Source: Sinomonas atrocyanea
GTDB taxonomy: Bacteria; Actinomycetota; Actinomycetes; Actinomycetales; Micrococcaceae
Length of the DNA stretch: 64,000 nucleotides
Direction: 5' to 3'
Assembly: GCF_001577305.1 (NCBI RefSeq)
Contig: NZ_CP014518.1
Location: 2,976,001-3,040,000, forward strand
The notes under the pieces were generated by a model, which worked only from the letters and a program-made list of their open reading frames with translations, was not told the DNA's origin and did no database searches. Both the position numbers and the translations under genes were made by a program. Of the stretch, positions 27,038 to 34,282 are shown piece after piece. Position 1 is the stretch's first letter, and each line of letters starts with the position of its first letter.

Positions 27038-28032
27038 CCATCATCGACAACGCCGTCTACGTCGACGGCCGCAGGGCGGCCCACCCCGAATCGCTCGAGC
27101 AGACCTTCGAGACGCTGGAGGCGACCGGCGGCAGCATGGCGTGGATCGGCCTCTACCGCCCCTCCGCCGAGGAAATGGCCGAGGTGGCCCACGAGTTCCA
27201 CCTCCATGACCTGGCCGTCGAGGACGCCATCAACGCCCACCAGCGGCCCAAGATGGAGCGCTACGACGAGATGCTCTTCACCGTGCTGCGCCCCGCGCGG
27301 TACATCGACGAGACGGAGACGGTCGAGTTCGGCGAGCTGCACGTCTTCACCGGCCCGAACTATGTGGTCACGATCCGGCATGCCGAGACCGCCGGCGTGG
27401 GCCTGGTCAGGAAGCGCCTCGAGGCCGATCCCGGCCTCCTGCGGCACGGGCCCGAGGCGGTGCTGTACGCCCTGCTCGACCGGGTCGTGGACGACTACAA
27501 GCCGGTCGTCGCCGGCCTCGAGAACGACATCGACGAGATCGAGGACCAGCTCTTCGCCAACGACGCCGCCGTCTCGCGGCGCATCTACGAGCTCACGCGC
27601 GAGGTCATCCAGTTCCAGCGGGCCGTCCACCCCCTCAAGCGGATGGTGGAGAACCTCGAGGGAGGCTTCGGGAAGTACAAGGTGGAGATCGAGCTCCAGC
27701 GCAGCCTGCGGGACGTCCATGACCACCTCGAGCAGATCGTCTCCCGCGTCGACGCGTTCCGGGACCTCCTGCAGAACGCGCTCGTGCTCGACGGCACCCT
27801 CACGGCCAACCGGCAGAACGAGACGAGCCTCGCCCAGAACGAGCAGGTCAAGCGGATCTCCTCGTGGGCGGCGATCTTCTTCGCCCCGGCCCTCGTCACC
27901 GGCATCTACGGCATGAACTTCAAGACGATGCCCGAGCTCGAGTGGGACCTCGGCTACCCGTATGCGCTCGTCCTCATGGTGGTGGCCGGCTTCATGCTGT
28001 GGCTGGTCTTCAAGTGGAAGCAGTGGCTGTGA
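27034..28032 (+). CDS. corA: CorA-family magnesium/cobalt transporter
   Basis: A 332-residue CorA. The large cytoplasmic domain has long acidic and coiled helices (GLENDIDEIEDQLF, LKRMVENLEGGFGKYKVEIELQRSLRDVHDHLEQI). Two C-terminal membrane helices follow, with the selectivity motif Y-G293-M294-N295 at the end of the first, and a positively charged WKQWL tail. It forms a pentameric Mg2+ channel. GTG start, coupled to the Lrp gene; GATAAT six bases upstream may also give a separate leaderless message. Its stop overlaps the next gene. Confidence 0.95.
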   Translation: MTIIDNAVYVDGRRAAHPESLEQTFETLEATGGSMAWIGLYRPSAEEMAEVAHEFHLHDLAVEDAINAHQRPKMERYDEMLFTVLRPARYIDETETVEFGELHVFTGPNYVVTIRHAETAGVGLVRKRLEADPGLLRHGPEAVLYALLDRVVDDYKPVVAGLENDIDEIEDQLFANDAAVSRRIYELTREVIQFQRAVHPLKRMVENLEGGFGKYKVEIELQRSLRDVHDHLEQIVSRVDAFRDLLQNALVLDGTLTANRQNETSLAQNEQVKRISSWAAIFFAPALVTGIYGMNFKTMPELEWDLGYPYALVLMVVAGFMLWLVFKWKQWL

Positions 28033-28484
28033 GCCGAGGCAGCGCGGTCGCCGGCGGCCCGGGGTGGGAGGCGGGCCGCGTGCTCGTGCCGGGCACCGAG
28101 GAGCAGCTCGGGGCGCTCGGCCTCTTCGCCCCGCCCGGGGAGGGGATGGACCTCGACGCGCCCGGCGGCGTCCTCCACGCCCGCGCCGCGGACGCGGAGC
28201 TGCTGTGGCTCGGCTTCGGGGAGGTGTGCCGCGCGGGGACCGCGGGCGTGAGCTGGGCCGAGCTCGCGCCGTGGCACGCCGTGTGGGTGGTCGACGGCGT
28301 GCCCGTCCTGCGCACCGCAGCCTCAGCGGACGCGGCGGCGTTCCTCGCCCTGGCGGAGGCGCTCCATGCCGCCGACGTCCCGCTCGTGCTCCTCGCGGCC
28401 AAGGACCCCGGCCCGCTGCCCCGACCGCTCCCCCTCCACGAGACGGCCGACGGCGGGCTCCCGCGGCTCCGCTGGGGCAGCTAG
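28029..28484 (+). CDS. Orphan ZapE/AFG1 C-terminal-like domain protein
   Basis: A 151-residue protein whose centre (ELLWLGFGEVCRAGTAG, ELAPWHAVWVVDGVPVL, AAFLALAEALHAADVPLVLLA) follows the pattern of the C-terminal region of ZapE/AFG1-type ATPases. The whole AAA+ ATPase core that normally precedes it is absent and no P-loop is present. The GTG start overlaps the corA stop (GTGA), so it is likely translated. Possible explanations are a stand-alone regulatory domain or the remnant of a partial duplication. The TAG stop also forms part of the -10 of mdh. Confidence 0.6.
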   Translation: MSRGSAVAGGPGWEAGRVLVPGTEEQLGALGLFAPPGEGMDLDAPGGVLHARAADAELLWLGFGEVCRAGTAGVSWAELAPWHAVWVVDGVPVLRTAASADAAAFLALAEALHAADVPLVLLAAKDPGPLPRPLPLHETADGGLPRLRWGS

Positions 28485-28487
28485 GCT
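28482..28487 (+). promoter_or_regulatory. Leaderless -10 (TAGGCT) for malate dehydrogenase
   Basis: TAGGCT, whose first three bases are the stop codon of the previous gene, ends six bases before the mdh ATG. Confidence 0.5.
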
Positions 28488-28493
28488 GGCCGG

Positions 28494-29483
28494 ATGACCG
28501 ACCAGCAGCCTGTCACCGTCACTGTCACCGGAGCCGCAGGCCAGATCGGCTATGCGCTGCTCTTCCGGATCGCGAGCGGCGCCATGCTCGGCGAGGACGT
28601 GCCGATCCGGCTCAGGCTCCTCGAGGTTCCCGCGGCGGTGCGGGCTGCGGAGGGCACGGCCCTCGAGCTCGCCGACTGCGCGTTCGGCCCCCTCGTCTCG
28701 GTCGACGTCACCGACCGGCCGGCAGAGGCGTTCGACGGCGCTGACGTCGCCCTGCTCGTGGGCTCCAGGCCCCGCACGGCGGGCATGGAGCGCTCCGACC
28801 TCCTCGAGGCGAACGCCGGCATCTTCGGGCCCCAGGGACGGGCCATCAACGACCACGCGGCGAGCGGGGTGCGCGTCCTCGTCGTCGGCAACCCGGCGAA
28901 CACCAATGCGCTCATCGCCGCGACGAGTGCCCCGGATGTGCCCCGTGAGCGCTTCACCGCCATGACGCGGCTCGACCACAACCGGGCCGTGGCCCAGCTC
29001 GCCGCCAGGCTCGGCTGCCGGGCCTCGGACGTGGACGGAGTGTCCATCTGGGGCAACCACTCCGCGACCCAGTACCCCGACGTCACCCACGCGACCGCGG
29101 GCGGCCAGCCCGTGCCGACGCTCGTGGAGCAGGACTGGCTCGAATCCGAGTTCATCCCGCGCGTGGCGCGGCGCGGGGCCGAGATCATCGACGTCCGCGG
29201 CGCGTCCTCCGCGGCGTCCGCGGCCAGCGCCGCGGTCGACCACGTGCGGGACTGGGTGCACGGGACGCCGGGCCGGTGGACCTCCGCCGGCGTCGCCTCG
29301 GACGGCTCCTACGGGGTGCCCGAGGGACTCGTGAGCTCGTTCCCCGTGCGCAGCGAGGACGGCCGGTTCTCGATCGTGCAGGGCCTCGACATCCCGGCCT
29401 TCTCCCGGGCCCGCATCGACGCCTCCGTCGCCGAGCTCGAGGCGGAGCGGGACGCGGTGCGCGGGCTGGGCCTGCTCGGCTGA
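28494..29483 (+). CDS. mdh: Malate dehydrogenase
   Basis: A 329-residue NAD-dependent malate dehydrogenase of the cytosolic-type group common in actinobacteria. The Rossmann motif is VTVTGAAGQIGYALLF, substrate-binding arginines are in SRPRTAGMERSDLL and MTRLDHNRA (with the relay Asp), and the catalytic His is in SIWGNHSATQYPD. VVGNPANTNALIA is also diagnostic. It oxidises malate to oxaloacetate in the TCA cycle. Leaderless start. Confidence 0.96.
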   Translation: MTDQQPVTVTVTGAAGQIGYALLFRIASGAMLGEDVPIRLRLLEVPAAVRAAEGTALELADCAFGPLVSVDVTDRPAEAFDGADVALLVGSRPRTAGMERSDLLEANAGIFGPQGRAINDHAASGVRVLVVGNPANTNALIAATSAPDVPRERFTAMTRLDHNRAVAQLAARLGCRASDVDGVSIWGNHSATQYPDVTHATAGGQPVPTLVEQDWLESEFIPRVARRGAEIIDVRGASSAASAASAAVDHVRDWVHGTPGRWTSAGVASDGSYGVPEGLVSSFPVRSEDGRFSIVQGLDIPAFSRARIDASVAELEAERDAVRGLGLLG

Positions 29484-29527
29484 CCGCCCGGGCCTTCCTA
29501 CCCTTCCACGGCCCTCAGGGCCGTTCC

Positions 29528-29533
29528 TAGCAT
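29528..29533 (+). promoter_or_regulatory. Putative -10 (TAGCAT) for the DUF805 gene
   Basis: TAGCAT lies about 50 bases before the ATG. The short leader carries GGAAGGAAC as ribosome site. Confidence 0.4.
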
Positions 29534-29582
29534 GGTGGCATCGCCCACCATCCATCGCCCCTCCGGCGGAAGGAACGGTTCG

Positions 29583-30284
29583 ATGACCATCCAGCAGCCC
29601 CCGTACACGGCAGGCGGCGCAGTCCCCCCGCTCGAACTCCCCTACTACGGCGCTCCCCCGGTCGAGGCCGTCAAGCGCGTCTTCCAGAAGTATGCGGTCT
29701 TCAGCGGGCGCGCAAGCCGCAGCGAATACTGGTGGTGGGCCCTTGCCTCGGCGATCGCGTCCGGGATCCTGAATGCGATCAGCCCCACCGTGGTCAACGG
29801 CCAGTCGACGGGTGCCAGCCCGCTCGGCGGCCTGTGGTTCTTCGCCACCGTGGTGCCGGGCCTCGCGGTCGCGGCGCGCCGGCTGCACGACGCGAACCTG
29901 TCCGCCTGGCTCCTGCTGCTCGTCCTCGTTCCCGTGCTGGGCTGGATCGCGCTGATCGTGATGCTCGTCCAGCGGGAGAACCCGCTGGGCCAGCGCTTCG
30001 ACCGGTATCCCGGCAGCGGCTACCTCAAGCGCCGTGCCGACGCCCAACAGCCGCCGTACGGGTTCCAGCAGCCGCCCCAGGGCCCCGGGGAGCAGCCGCC
30101 GCAGTATCCGTACGGTGTCCAGCAGCCGCCGCCGTACCGGGCCGAGCAGCCGCCGCAGTATCCATACGGTGTCCAGCAGCCGCCGCCGTACCGGGCCGAG
30201 CAGCCGCCGCAGCCGCCGCCCAACCCGGCCGCGCCGGGCAGCGGCCCTGAGGCCGGCCCGGGGCCCGGGAGCCGGCCGGCCTGA
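29583..30284 (+). CDS. DUF805 membrane protein with Pro/Gln/Tyr-rich repeat tail
   Basis: A 233-residue protein. Residues about 30-140 are a DUF805 domain: FQKYAVFSGRASRSEYWWWAL, then hydrophobic segments, AVAARRLHDANLSAWLLLL and a further membrane helix, ending GQRFDRYPG. The C-terminal ~90 residues are Pro/Gln/Tyr-rich and contain two identical 18-residue units (PPQYPYGVQQPPPYRAEQ type), encoded by a 54-bp direct repeat. Such tails may bind other envelope proteins. GGAAGGAAC precedes the ATG. The function of DUF805 proteins is unknown. Confidence 0.88.
   Translation: MTIQQPPYTAGGAVPPLELPYYGAPPVEAVKRVFQKYAVFSGRASRSEYWWWALASAIASGILNAISPTVVNGQSTGASPLGGLWFFATVVPGLAVAARRLHDANLSAWLLLLVLVPVLGWIALIVMLVQRENPLGQRFDRYPGSGYLKRRADAQQPPYGFQQPPQGPGEQPPQYPYGVQQPPPYRAEQPPQYPYGVQQPPPYRAEQPPQPPPNPAAPGSGPEAGPGPGSRPA
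30102..30209 (+). repeat. In-frame 54-bp tandem repeat (two copies)
   Basis: Units start at 30102 and 30156, nearly identical (one silent G/A difference seen). They encode the repeated Pro/Gln/Tyr segment of the DUF805 protein. A partial unit lies before the first copy. Confidence 0.85.
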
Positions 30285-30317
30285 CGGGGCTGACGCTGGC
30301 CCGTCCCAGAACGCAGA

Positions 30318-30346
30318 CAGGGCCCCAGCCGGTATGGCTGGGACCC
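30318..30346. terminator. Bidirectional hairpin terminator
   Basis: A 12-bp stem with one mismatch (AGGGCCCCAGCC against GGCTGGGACCCT) around a GGTAT loop. It lies between the end of the DUF805 gene and the convergent tRNA gene, so it can serve both. Confidence 0.65.
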
Positions 30347-30374
30347 TGAAAGTGCCCTGTGATGAGGGACAACG

Positions 30375-30447
30375 TGGAGCCTAGGGGATTTGAACCCCTG
30401 ACCTCTTCGATGCGAACGAAGCGCTCTACCAACTGAGCTAAGACCCC
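30375..30447 (-). tRNA. tRNA-Ala (anticodon CGC)
   Basis: A 73-nt tRNA. The acceptor stem GGGGTCT pairs with AGGCTCC (two G-U pairs), the D-arm is GCTCAGTTGGTAGAGC, and the anticodon stem CTTCG/CGAAG encloses TTCGCAT with anticodon CGC. The T-arm is GGGGTTCAAATCCCC and the discriminator is A. CCA is not encoded. It reads GCG codons, which are common in this GC-rich genome. Confidence 0.95.
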
Positions 30448-30535
30448 TCGGTGCGGGCACTACGTTACTTGCGCGGCCGCCAAAATCCAAATCGGAACGG
30501 GGCGCCGGCCCGCTCCCGGCCGCTGTGCTGACGGG

Positions 30536-31434
30536 CTAGGCACGGCGCCGCTGGAGGACCTCGTCGAGGTTCCCCAGGGCTCCCCCACGGGCGGCCGTCT
30601 TGGCCGTGCCGAGGGCCGGGACGCCGGGCGCGGACCCGGGCTCGGGGCCCTCCGCCGCGGGCTTGAGGGGAAGGCCCTCCGGCGTGGGCTCGGCCGCAGT
30701 CTGGATCGGAGCGGGCTCAGGCCGCTCGGCCTTCGCGGCGTCGAGATAGGCGGGCCGGGGCACCTCCACGGGCTCCCAGCCCGGGGCCTGCTCGCCGCTG
30801 GCCCGCGCCGCCTCCTCCGCGCTGGCCTGGGACGCCTTCGCGACGTCGAGCGCGATCGCCCTGAGTTCCTCTCGGCTCACGGGGCGCGGAGCGGGTGCAG
30901 GCTCCCGCCCGGCATCGAAGACCTCGCTCGGCGTCACCGTCCGCGCAGGCGCTGCGGGCCTCGGCGCGGGGGCGCCCATCGCGGCACCGAAGGCACGGTC
31001 CATCCGCCGCTTCCGGTCGCGCACGGCGAGGGAACGGAGCAGTGCGACGGAGCCGACGGCGGTGGCCAGGCAGGCCAGCGGGACCCAGGCAGGGACGCCC
31101 ACGATCATGAGGACGAGGGTGACCACGGCCGCCACGAGGGCGCAGAGGCCCGTGAGGGCCACGGCGAGCCGTCCCCAGCGGACGCGCAGGCGGGGCTTCG
31201 GCGCACCGCCGGGCAGGCGGCCCTCGGCGCGGGGGCGGCCGAGGAGCCGCCGGTCCCCGAGGAGCTGGACGGCGTGGCCTCGCGTCGGAGCGGCTCCATG
31301 GACTCCATGAGCAGGGCCGCCTCGCCGGCAGGCTGCTCGGCGGCGCGGCGGCGGAGGAAGTACGGGGCGACCCACAGCAGCCACACGAGCACGGCAGCGC
31401 CGAGCACCGTCGAGCTGCTGAGGGCGAAATCCAT
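30536..31434 (-). CDS. Membrane protein of unknown function, frameshifted near 31231-31235
   Basis: The start at 31434 encodes MDFALSSSTVLGAAVLVWLLWVAPYFLRRR, an N-terminal anchor. After residue about 65 that frame decays (RAACPAVRRSPACAS). The next frame instead gives AEGRLPGGAPKPRLRVRWGRLAVALTG, two membrane helices, RDRKRRMDRAF and an acidic Pro/Ala-rich tail ending LQRRRA at 30536. Adding one base to the G5 run (+ strand 31231-31235) joins both frames into 299 codons. The restored layout (anchor, linker, two membrane helices, long cytoplasmic tail) is that of a conserved Micrococcaceae membrane protein of unknown role. Leaderless start (TACCGT at 31442-31447). Confidence 0.75.
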
Positions 31435-31441
31435 ACTCAGA

Positions 31442-31447
31442 ACGGTA
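31442..31447 (-). promoter_or_regulatory. Leaderless -10 (TACCGT) for the frameshifted membrane gene
   Basis: TACCGT on the minus strand ends seven bases before the ATG at 31434. Confidence 0.45.
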
Positions 31448-31552
31448 GGAGGATCGCCGGGGCGCTGCCCGTATTAGCGCCGGTGTGTCGCGAGAACCTC
31501 AGCGGGAAGGCGCGGGCGCCGGCTCCGTCCGGAGCCGCCGTCGTCCGCCGGC

Positions 31553-32173
31553 TCAGCGTCGCGAGGCGAGCCACCGGCCGAGCAGGCCGCCTTCGGGGAT
31601 CTCCTCGGCGGTGAGGGCGAAGGACTCATGGTCCGCCCAGGCCCCGTTGATGTGCAGGTAGCGGGGGCGCAGGCCCTCGTGCCGGAATCCGAGCTTCTCG
31701 ACCACGCGGAGGCTCGGGGCGTTCTCGGGGCGGATGTTGATCTCCATGCGGTGCAGGCCCATCTCGCCGAAGCAGTGGTCAGTCACGAGCGCGACCGCCG
31801 TCGGCGCGATCCCGCGGCCGGCGTGCTCGCGGTCCACCCAGTAGCCGAGCGTGGCCATGAGCGCCGAGCCCCACACGATCGAGGACACCGTCAGCTGCCC
31901 GACAATGGGCGCCCTGCGGAGGCGGGGATCGTCGAGGGTGATGACGAAGGGCAGCGCCGTCCCCTCCCTGGCCTGCCGCGTGAGGGACCGCACCATGTCC
32001 CGGAAGGTGGGCAGAGTGCCGCCCGGCTGGGGGTTCGAGGCCTCCCAGGGGGCGAGCCAGGCCCTGTTGCGGGACCGCACGGCCATCCACTCCGCGCGGT
32101 CCCCCATCCGCAGCGGCCGGAGAGCGAGGTCCCCGGCGCGCAGGGTGACGGGCCAGAGGCCCGATGCCGACAT
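31553..32173 (-). CDS. GNAT acetyltransferase (RimJ/RimL-like)
   Basis: A 206-residue acetyltransferase. The N-terminal LRPLRMGDRAEWMAVRSRN, the acetyl-CoA-binding region GYWVDREHAGRGIAPTAVALVTD and INIRPENAPSLRVVEKLGFRHEGL are typical of ribosomal-protein N-acetyltransferase relatives. The start is eight bases after the galU stop in the same direction, so it is probably cotranscribed with galU. The target amino group is not known. Confidence 0.9.
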   Translation of the reverse strand: MSASGLWPVTLRAGDLALRPLRMGDRAEWMAVRSRNRAWLAPWEASNPQPGGTLPTFRDMVRSLTRQAREGTALPFVITLDDPRLRRAPIVGQLTVSSIVWGSALMATLGYWVDREHAGRGIAPTAVALVTDHCFGEMGLHRMEINIRPENAPSLRVVEKLGFRHEGLRPRYLHINGAWADHESFALTAEEIPEGGLLGRWLASRR

Positions 32174-32181
32174 ACTCCGGG

Positions 32182-33102
32182 TCAGCCGCGGGCCGACGCC
32201 GTGTCCGCGCCCTCGGCCACGAAGTCCGCGAGCCACGAGCGCAGGTCTGCGCCGAACTCGTCGCGGTCGCAGGCGAGGGTCACGACGGCCTTGAGGTAGG
32301 AGAGCTTGTCCCCGGTGTCGTAGCGGCGGCCGCGGAAGACCACACCGTATACCCCGCCGCCCTCGCCCTCGCGGCGCGCCAGCGTCTGCAGGGCGTCGGT
32401 GAGCTGGATCTCGTCGCCCCGGCCGGGCTCGGTGCTGCGCAGCACGTCGAAGACGGCGGGGTGGAGCACGTAGCGGCCGATGATGGCGAGGTTGGACGGC
32501 GCATCCTCGGGCGCGGGCTTCTCGACGAGCCCGTGGACCTGGACGTAGCTCTCGCCCTCCACCTCGGTGACGTCGGCGCAGCCATAGGAGGAGATCGTCT
32601 CGCGGGGGACCTCCATGAGCGCCACGACGGAGCCGCCGGTGGCCTGCTGGACCCGGATCATCTCGCCGAGGAGCTCGTCCCGCTCGTCGATGAGGTCGTC
32701 GCCGAGGAGCACGGCAAAGGGCTCGTTGCCGACGTGGCGCTCGGCGCACAGCACGGCGTGCCCGAGGCCCTTCGGGTCGCCCTGGCGGACGTAGTGGATG
32801 TCGCCGAGGTTGTTGGACTCCTGGATCGCTGCGAGCTTCTTGCGGTCGCCCTTCGCCTCGAGCGCGGACTCGAGCGACGGGACGCGGTCGAAGTGGTCCT
32901 CGAGCGCGCGCTTGTTGCGGCCCGTGATCATCAGGATGTCCTCGAGGCCCACCGACACCGCCTCCTCGACCACGTACTGGATCGCGGGCTTGTCGACGAC
33001 GGGGAGCATCTCCTTGGGCATGGCCTTGGTCACCGGCAGGAACCGAGTCCCGAGACCAGCGACAGGGATGACGGCTTTCCTGACAGCTCTGGAGGTAGAC
33101 AC
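32182..33102 (-). CDS. galU: UTP-glucose-1-phosphate uridylyltransferase GalU
   Basis: A 306-residue nucleotidyltransferase making UDP-glucose for cell-envelope and storage polymers. Signature blocks are AVIPVAGLGTRFLPVTKAMPKEMLPVVDKPAIQYVVEEA, QGDPKGLGHAVLCAE, FAVLLGDDLID and VEKPAPEDAPSNLAIIGRYVL. The GTG start (33102) gives STSRAVRKAVIPVAG. TAGAGT lies seven bases upstream, so the transcript is leaderless. It is divergent from the 5-formyl-THF cyclo-ligase gene. Confidence 0.95.
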   Translation of the reverse strand: MSTSRAVRKAVIPVAGLGTRFLPVTKAMPKEMLPVVDKPAIQYVVEEAVSVGLEDILMITGRNKRALEDHFDRVPSLESALEAKGDRKKLAAIQESNNLGDIHYVRQGDPKGLGHAVLCAERHVGNEPFAVLLGDDLIDERDELLGEMIRVQQATGGSVVALMEVPRETISSYGCADVTEVEGESYVQVHGLVEKPAPEDAPSNLAIIGRYVLHPAVFDVLRSTEPGRGDEIQLTDALQTLARREGEGGGVYGVVFRGRRYDTGDKLSYLKAVVTLACDRDEFGADLRSWLADFVAEGADTASARG

Positions 33103-33150
33103 GAGCCACACTCTATACGAGTACGGGACATGCACGGATAGAGTCGCGCC
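33103..33150. promoter_or_regulatory. Symmetric divergent leaderless promoter galU / cyclo-ligase
   Basis: TAGAGT is present on both strands: minus at 33110-33115 (galU, gap seven) and plus at 33139-33144 (cyclo-ligase, gap six). They form the perfect inverted pair ACTCTAT...ATAGAGT (33110-33116 and 33138-33144). The -10 boxes are 23 bp apart, so the two -35 regions overlap the opposing promoter. Confidence 0.6.
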
Positions 33151-33795
33151 ATGGACACCGCCGAGCTCAAGTCGTCCCTGCGCGCCCGGATCTGGTCGGC
33201 GCGCCGCGCCCTCGCACCCGCCGAGGTCGCCGCCGCGGCTCCCCTCATCGCGGGGCACGGCCTCGCCTGGGCCCGACGGACCGTGGCCCCGGGGGCCGTC
33301 CTGACCGCCTATCTCGGCGTCGGCGTGGAGCCGCCCACCGCGGGCCTCCTCACGGACCTGCACGAGGCGGGCTTCCGCATCATGCTCCCGATCTGCCTCC
33401 CCGAGCGGCAGCTCGGCTGGACCGAATGGCACCCGGGCATCGAGTTCGCGCGGAGCCGCTACGCCCCCGTGCAGGAGCCGGTGGGCACCGTGGTGCCGGC
33501 CGAGCAGGTCCTCGCCGGCGGCCCCGACCGTCCCCCCATCGCGGGGATCGTCCTGCCGGCCACGGCCCTGGACAGCGAGGGGCGCCGGCTCGGCCAGGGC
33601 GGGGGCTACTACGACCGCTTCCTCGCCCTCGCGGCGGCGCTCGGTGCCCGGCTCCCCACCGCGGCGGTGGTGTACGACGGCGAGGTGCTCGCCTCGGGCG
33701 AAGTCCCGGCCGATGTGCTGGACCGGCGCGTCGACGCGGCCCTCACTCCGGGCGGGATCGTCGATCTCGGCGGCGCCGGCCAGACCACGGAATAG
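33151..33795 (+). CDS. 5-formyltetrahydrofolate cyclo-ligase
   Basis: A 214-residue ATP-dependent enzyme converting 5-formyl-THF to 5,10-methenyl-THF. ARIWSARRALAPAEVAAAAPLI starts the domain. The P-loop-like GRRLGQGGGYYDRFLA (ATP/Mg site) and AVVYDGEVLASGEVPADVLDRRVDAALTP complete it. Leaderless start. An FmdB-type gene with its own leader follows. Confidence 0.93.
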   Translation: MDTAELKSSLRARIWSARRALAPAEVAAAAPLIAGHGLAWARRTVAPGAVLTAYLGVGVEPPTAGLLTDLHEAGFRIMLPICLPERQLGWTEWHPGIEFARSRYAPVQEPVGTVVPAEQVLAGGPDRPPIAGIVLPATALDSEGRRLGQGGGYYDRFLALAAALGARLPTAAVVYDGEVLASGEVPADVLDRRVDAALTPGGIVDLGGAGQTTE

Positions 33796-33813
33796 GCGCA
33801 CGCGGCAGCCTGT

Positions 33814-33819
33814 TAGAAT
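33814..33819 (+). promoter_or_regulatory. Putative -10 (TAGAAT) for the FmdB-type gene
   Basis: TAGAAT in an otherwise GC-rich gap, with a leader of about 95 bases before the GTG at 33922. An isolated TTAGCACTC follows at 33819-33827. Confidence 0.4.
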
Positions 33820-33921
33820 TAGCACTCGAGGCCCGCGACTGCCAACCGGACCGACGTCCCAGTGCCGGGACGCCGCCGGACGACGGTGCTGCGGCCTCTG
33901 CCCTGTCCAGAAGGAGTTCCT

Positions 33922-34188
33922 GTGCCTACTTACGCCTACGCCTGCAAAGACTGCGACCACGCCTTCGAGACGGTGCAGTCGTTCAGCGACGCCTCGCTCA
34001 CGGTCTGCCCCGAGTGCGGCGGGACCCTGCGCAAGAAGTTCAACACCGTCGGCGTCGTCTTCAAGGGCTCTGGCTTCTACCGCACCGACTCCCGGGGCGG
34101 CAGCTCCAGCAGCGCCCCGGCCGCCTCCCCGGCCAAGGAATCTGCTCCGAAGGACACCAAGCCGGCTCCCGCGGCCGCAGCCAACTGA
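33922..34188 (+). CDS. FmdB-family zinc-ribbon protein
   Basis: An 88-residue protein with an N-terminal zinc ribbon: PTYAYACKDCDHAFETVQSF supplies CxxC and CPECGG the second pair. It continues LRKKFNTVGVVFKGSGFYRTDSRG, the conserved FmdB tail, then an Ala/Pro/Lys-rich extension. FmdB proteins are putative regulators of amidase or formamidase genes; the actual role is unclear. The GTG start has AAGGAG six bases upstream. Confidence 0.92.
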   Translation: MPTYAYACKDCDHAFETVQSFSDASLTVCPECGGTLRKKFNTVGVVFKGSGFYRTDSRGGSSSSAPAASPAKESAPKDTKPAPAAAAN

Positions 34189-34270
34189 CCTTCTTCCCCT
34201 CCCCCGGCTGCGCGCCGGGCGCGTCGTCCACATAGACGCGTTCCCCGACCCGTCGTCTGCGCCGCCGCCC

Positions 34271-34276
34271 TAGCGT
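34271..34276 (+). promoter_or_regulatory. Leaderless -10 (TAGCGT) for the SAF-domain gene
   Basis: TAGCGT ends six bases before the ATG at 34283. Confidence 0.45.
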
Positions 34277-34282
34277 GGCGTC

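Noticed and set aside
33819..33827. TTAGCACTC upstream of the FmdB-type gene as a CIRCE element
   Set aside because: Only the left half is present; no GAGTGCTAA follows at the required spacing.
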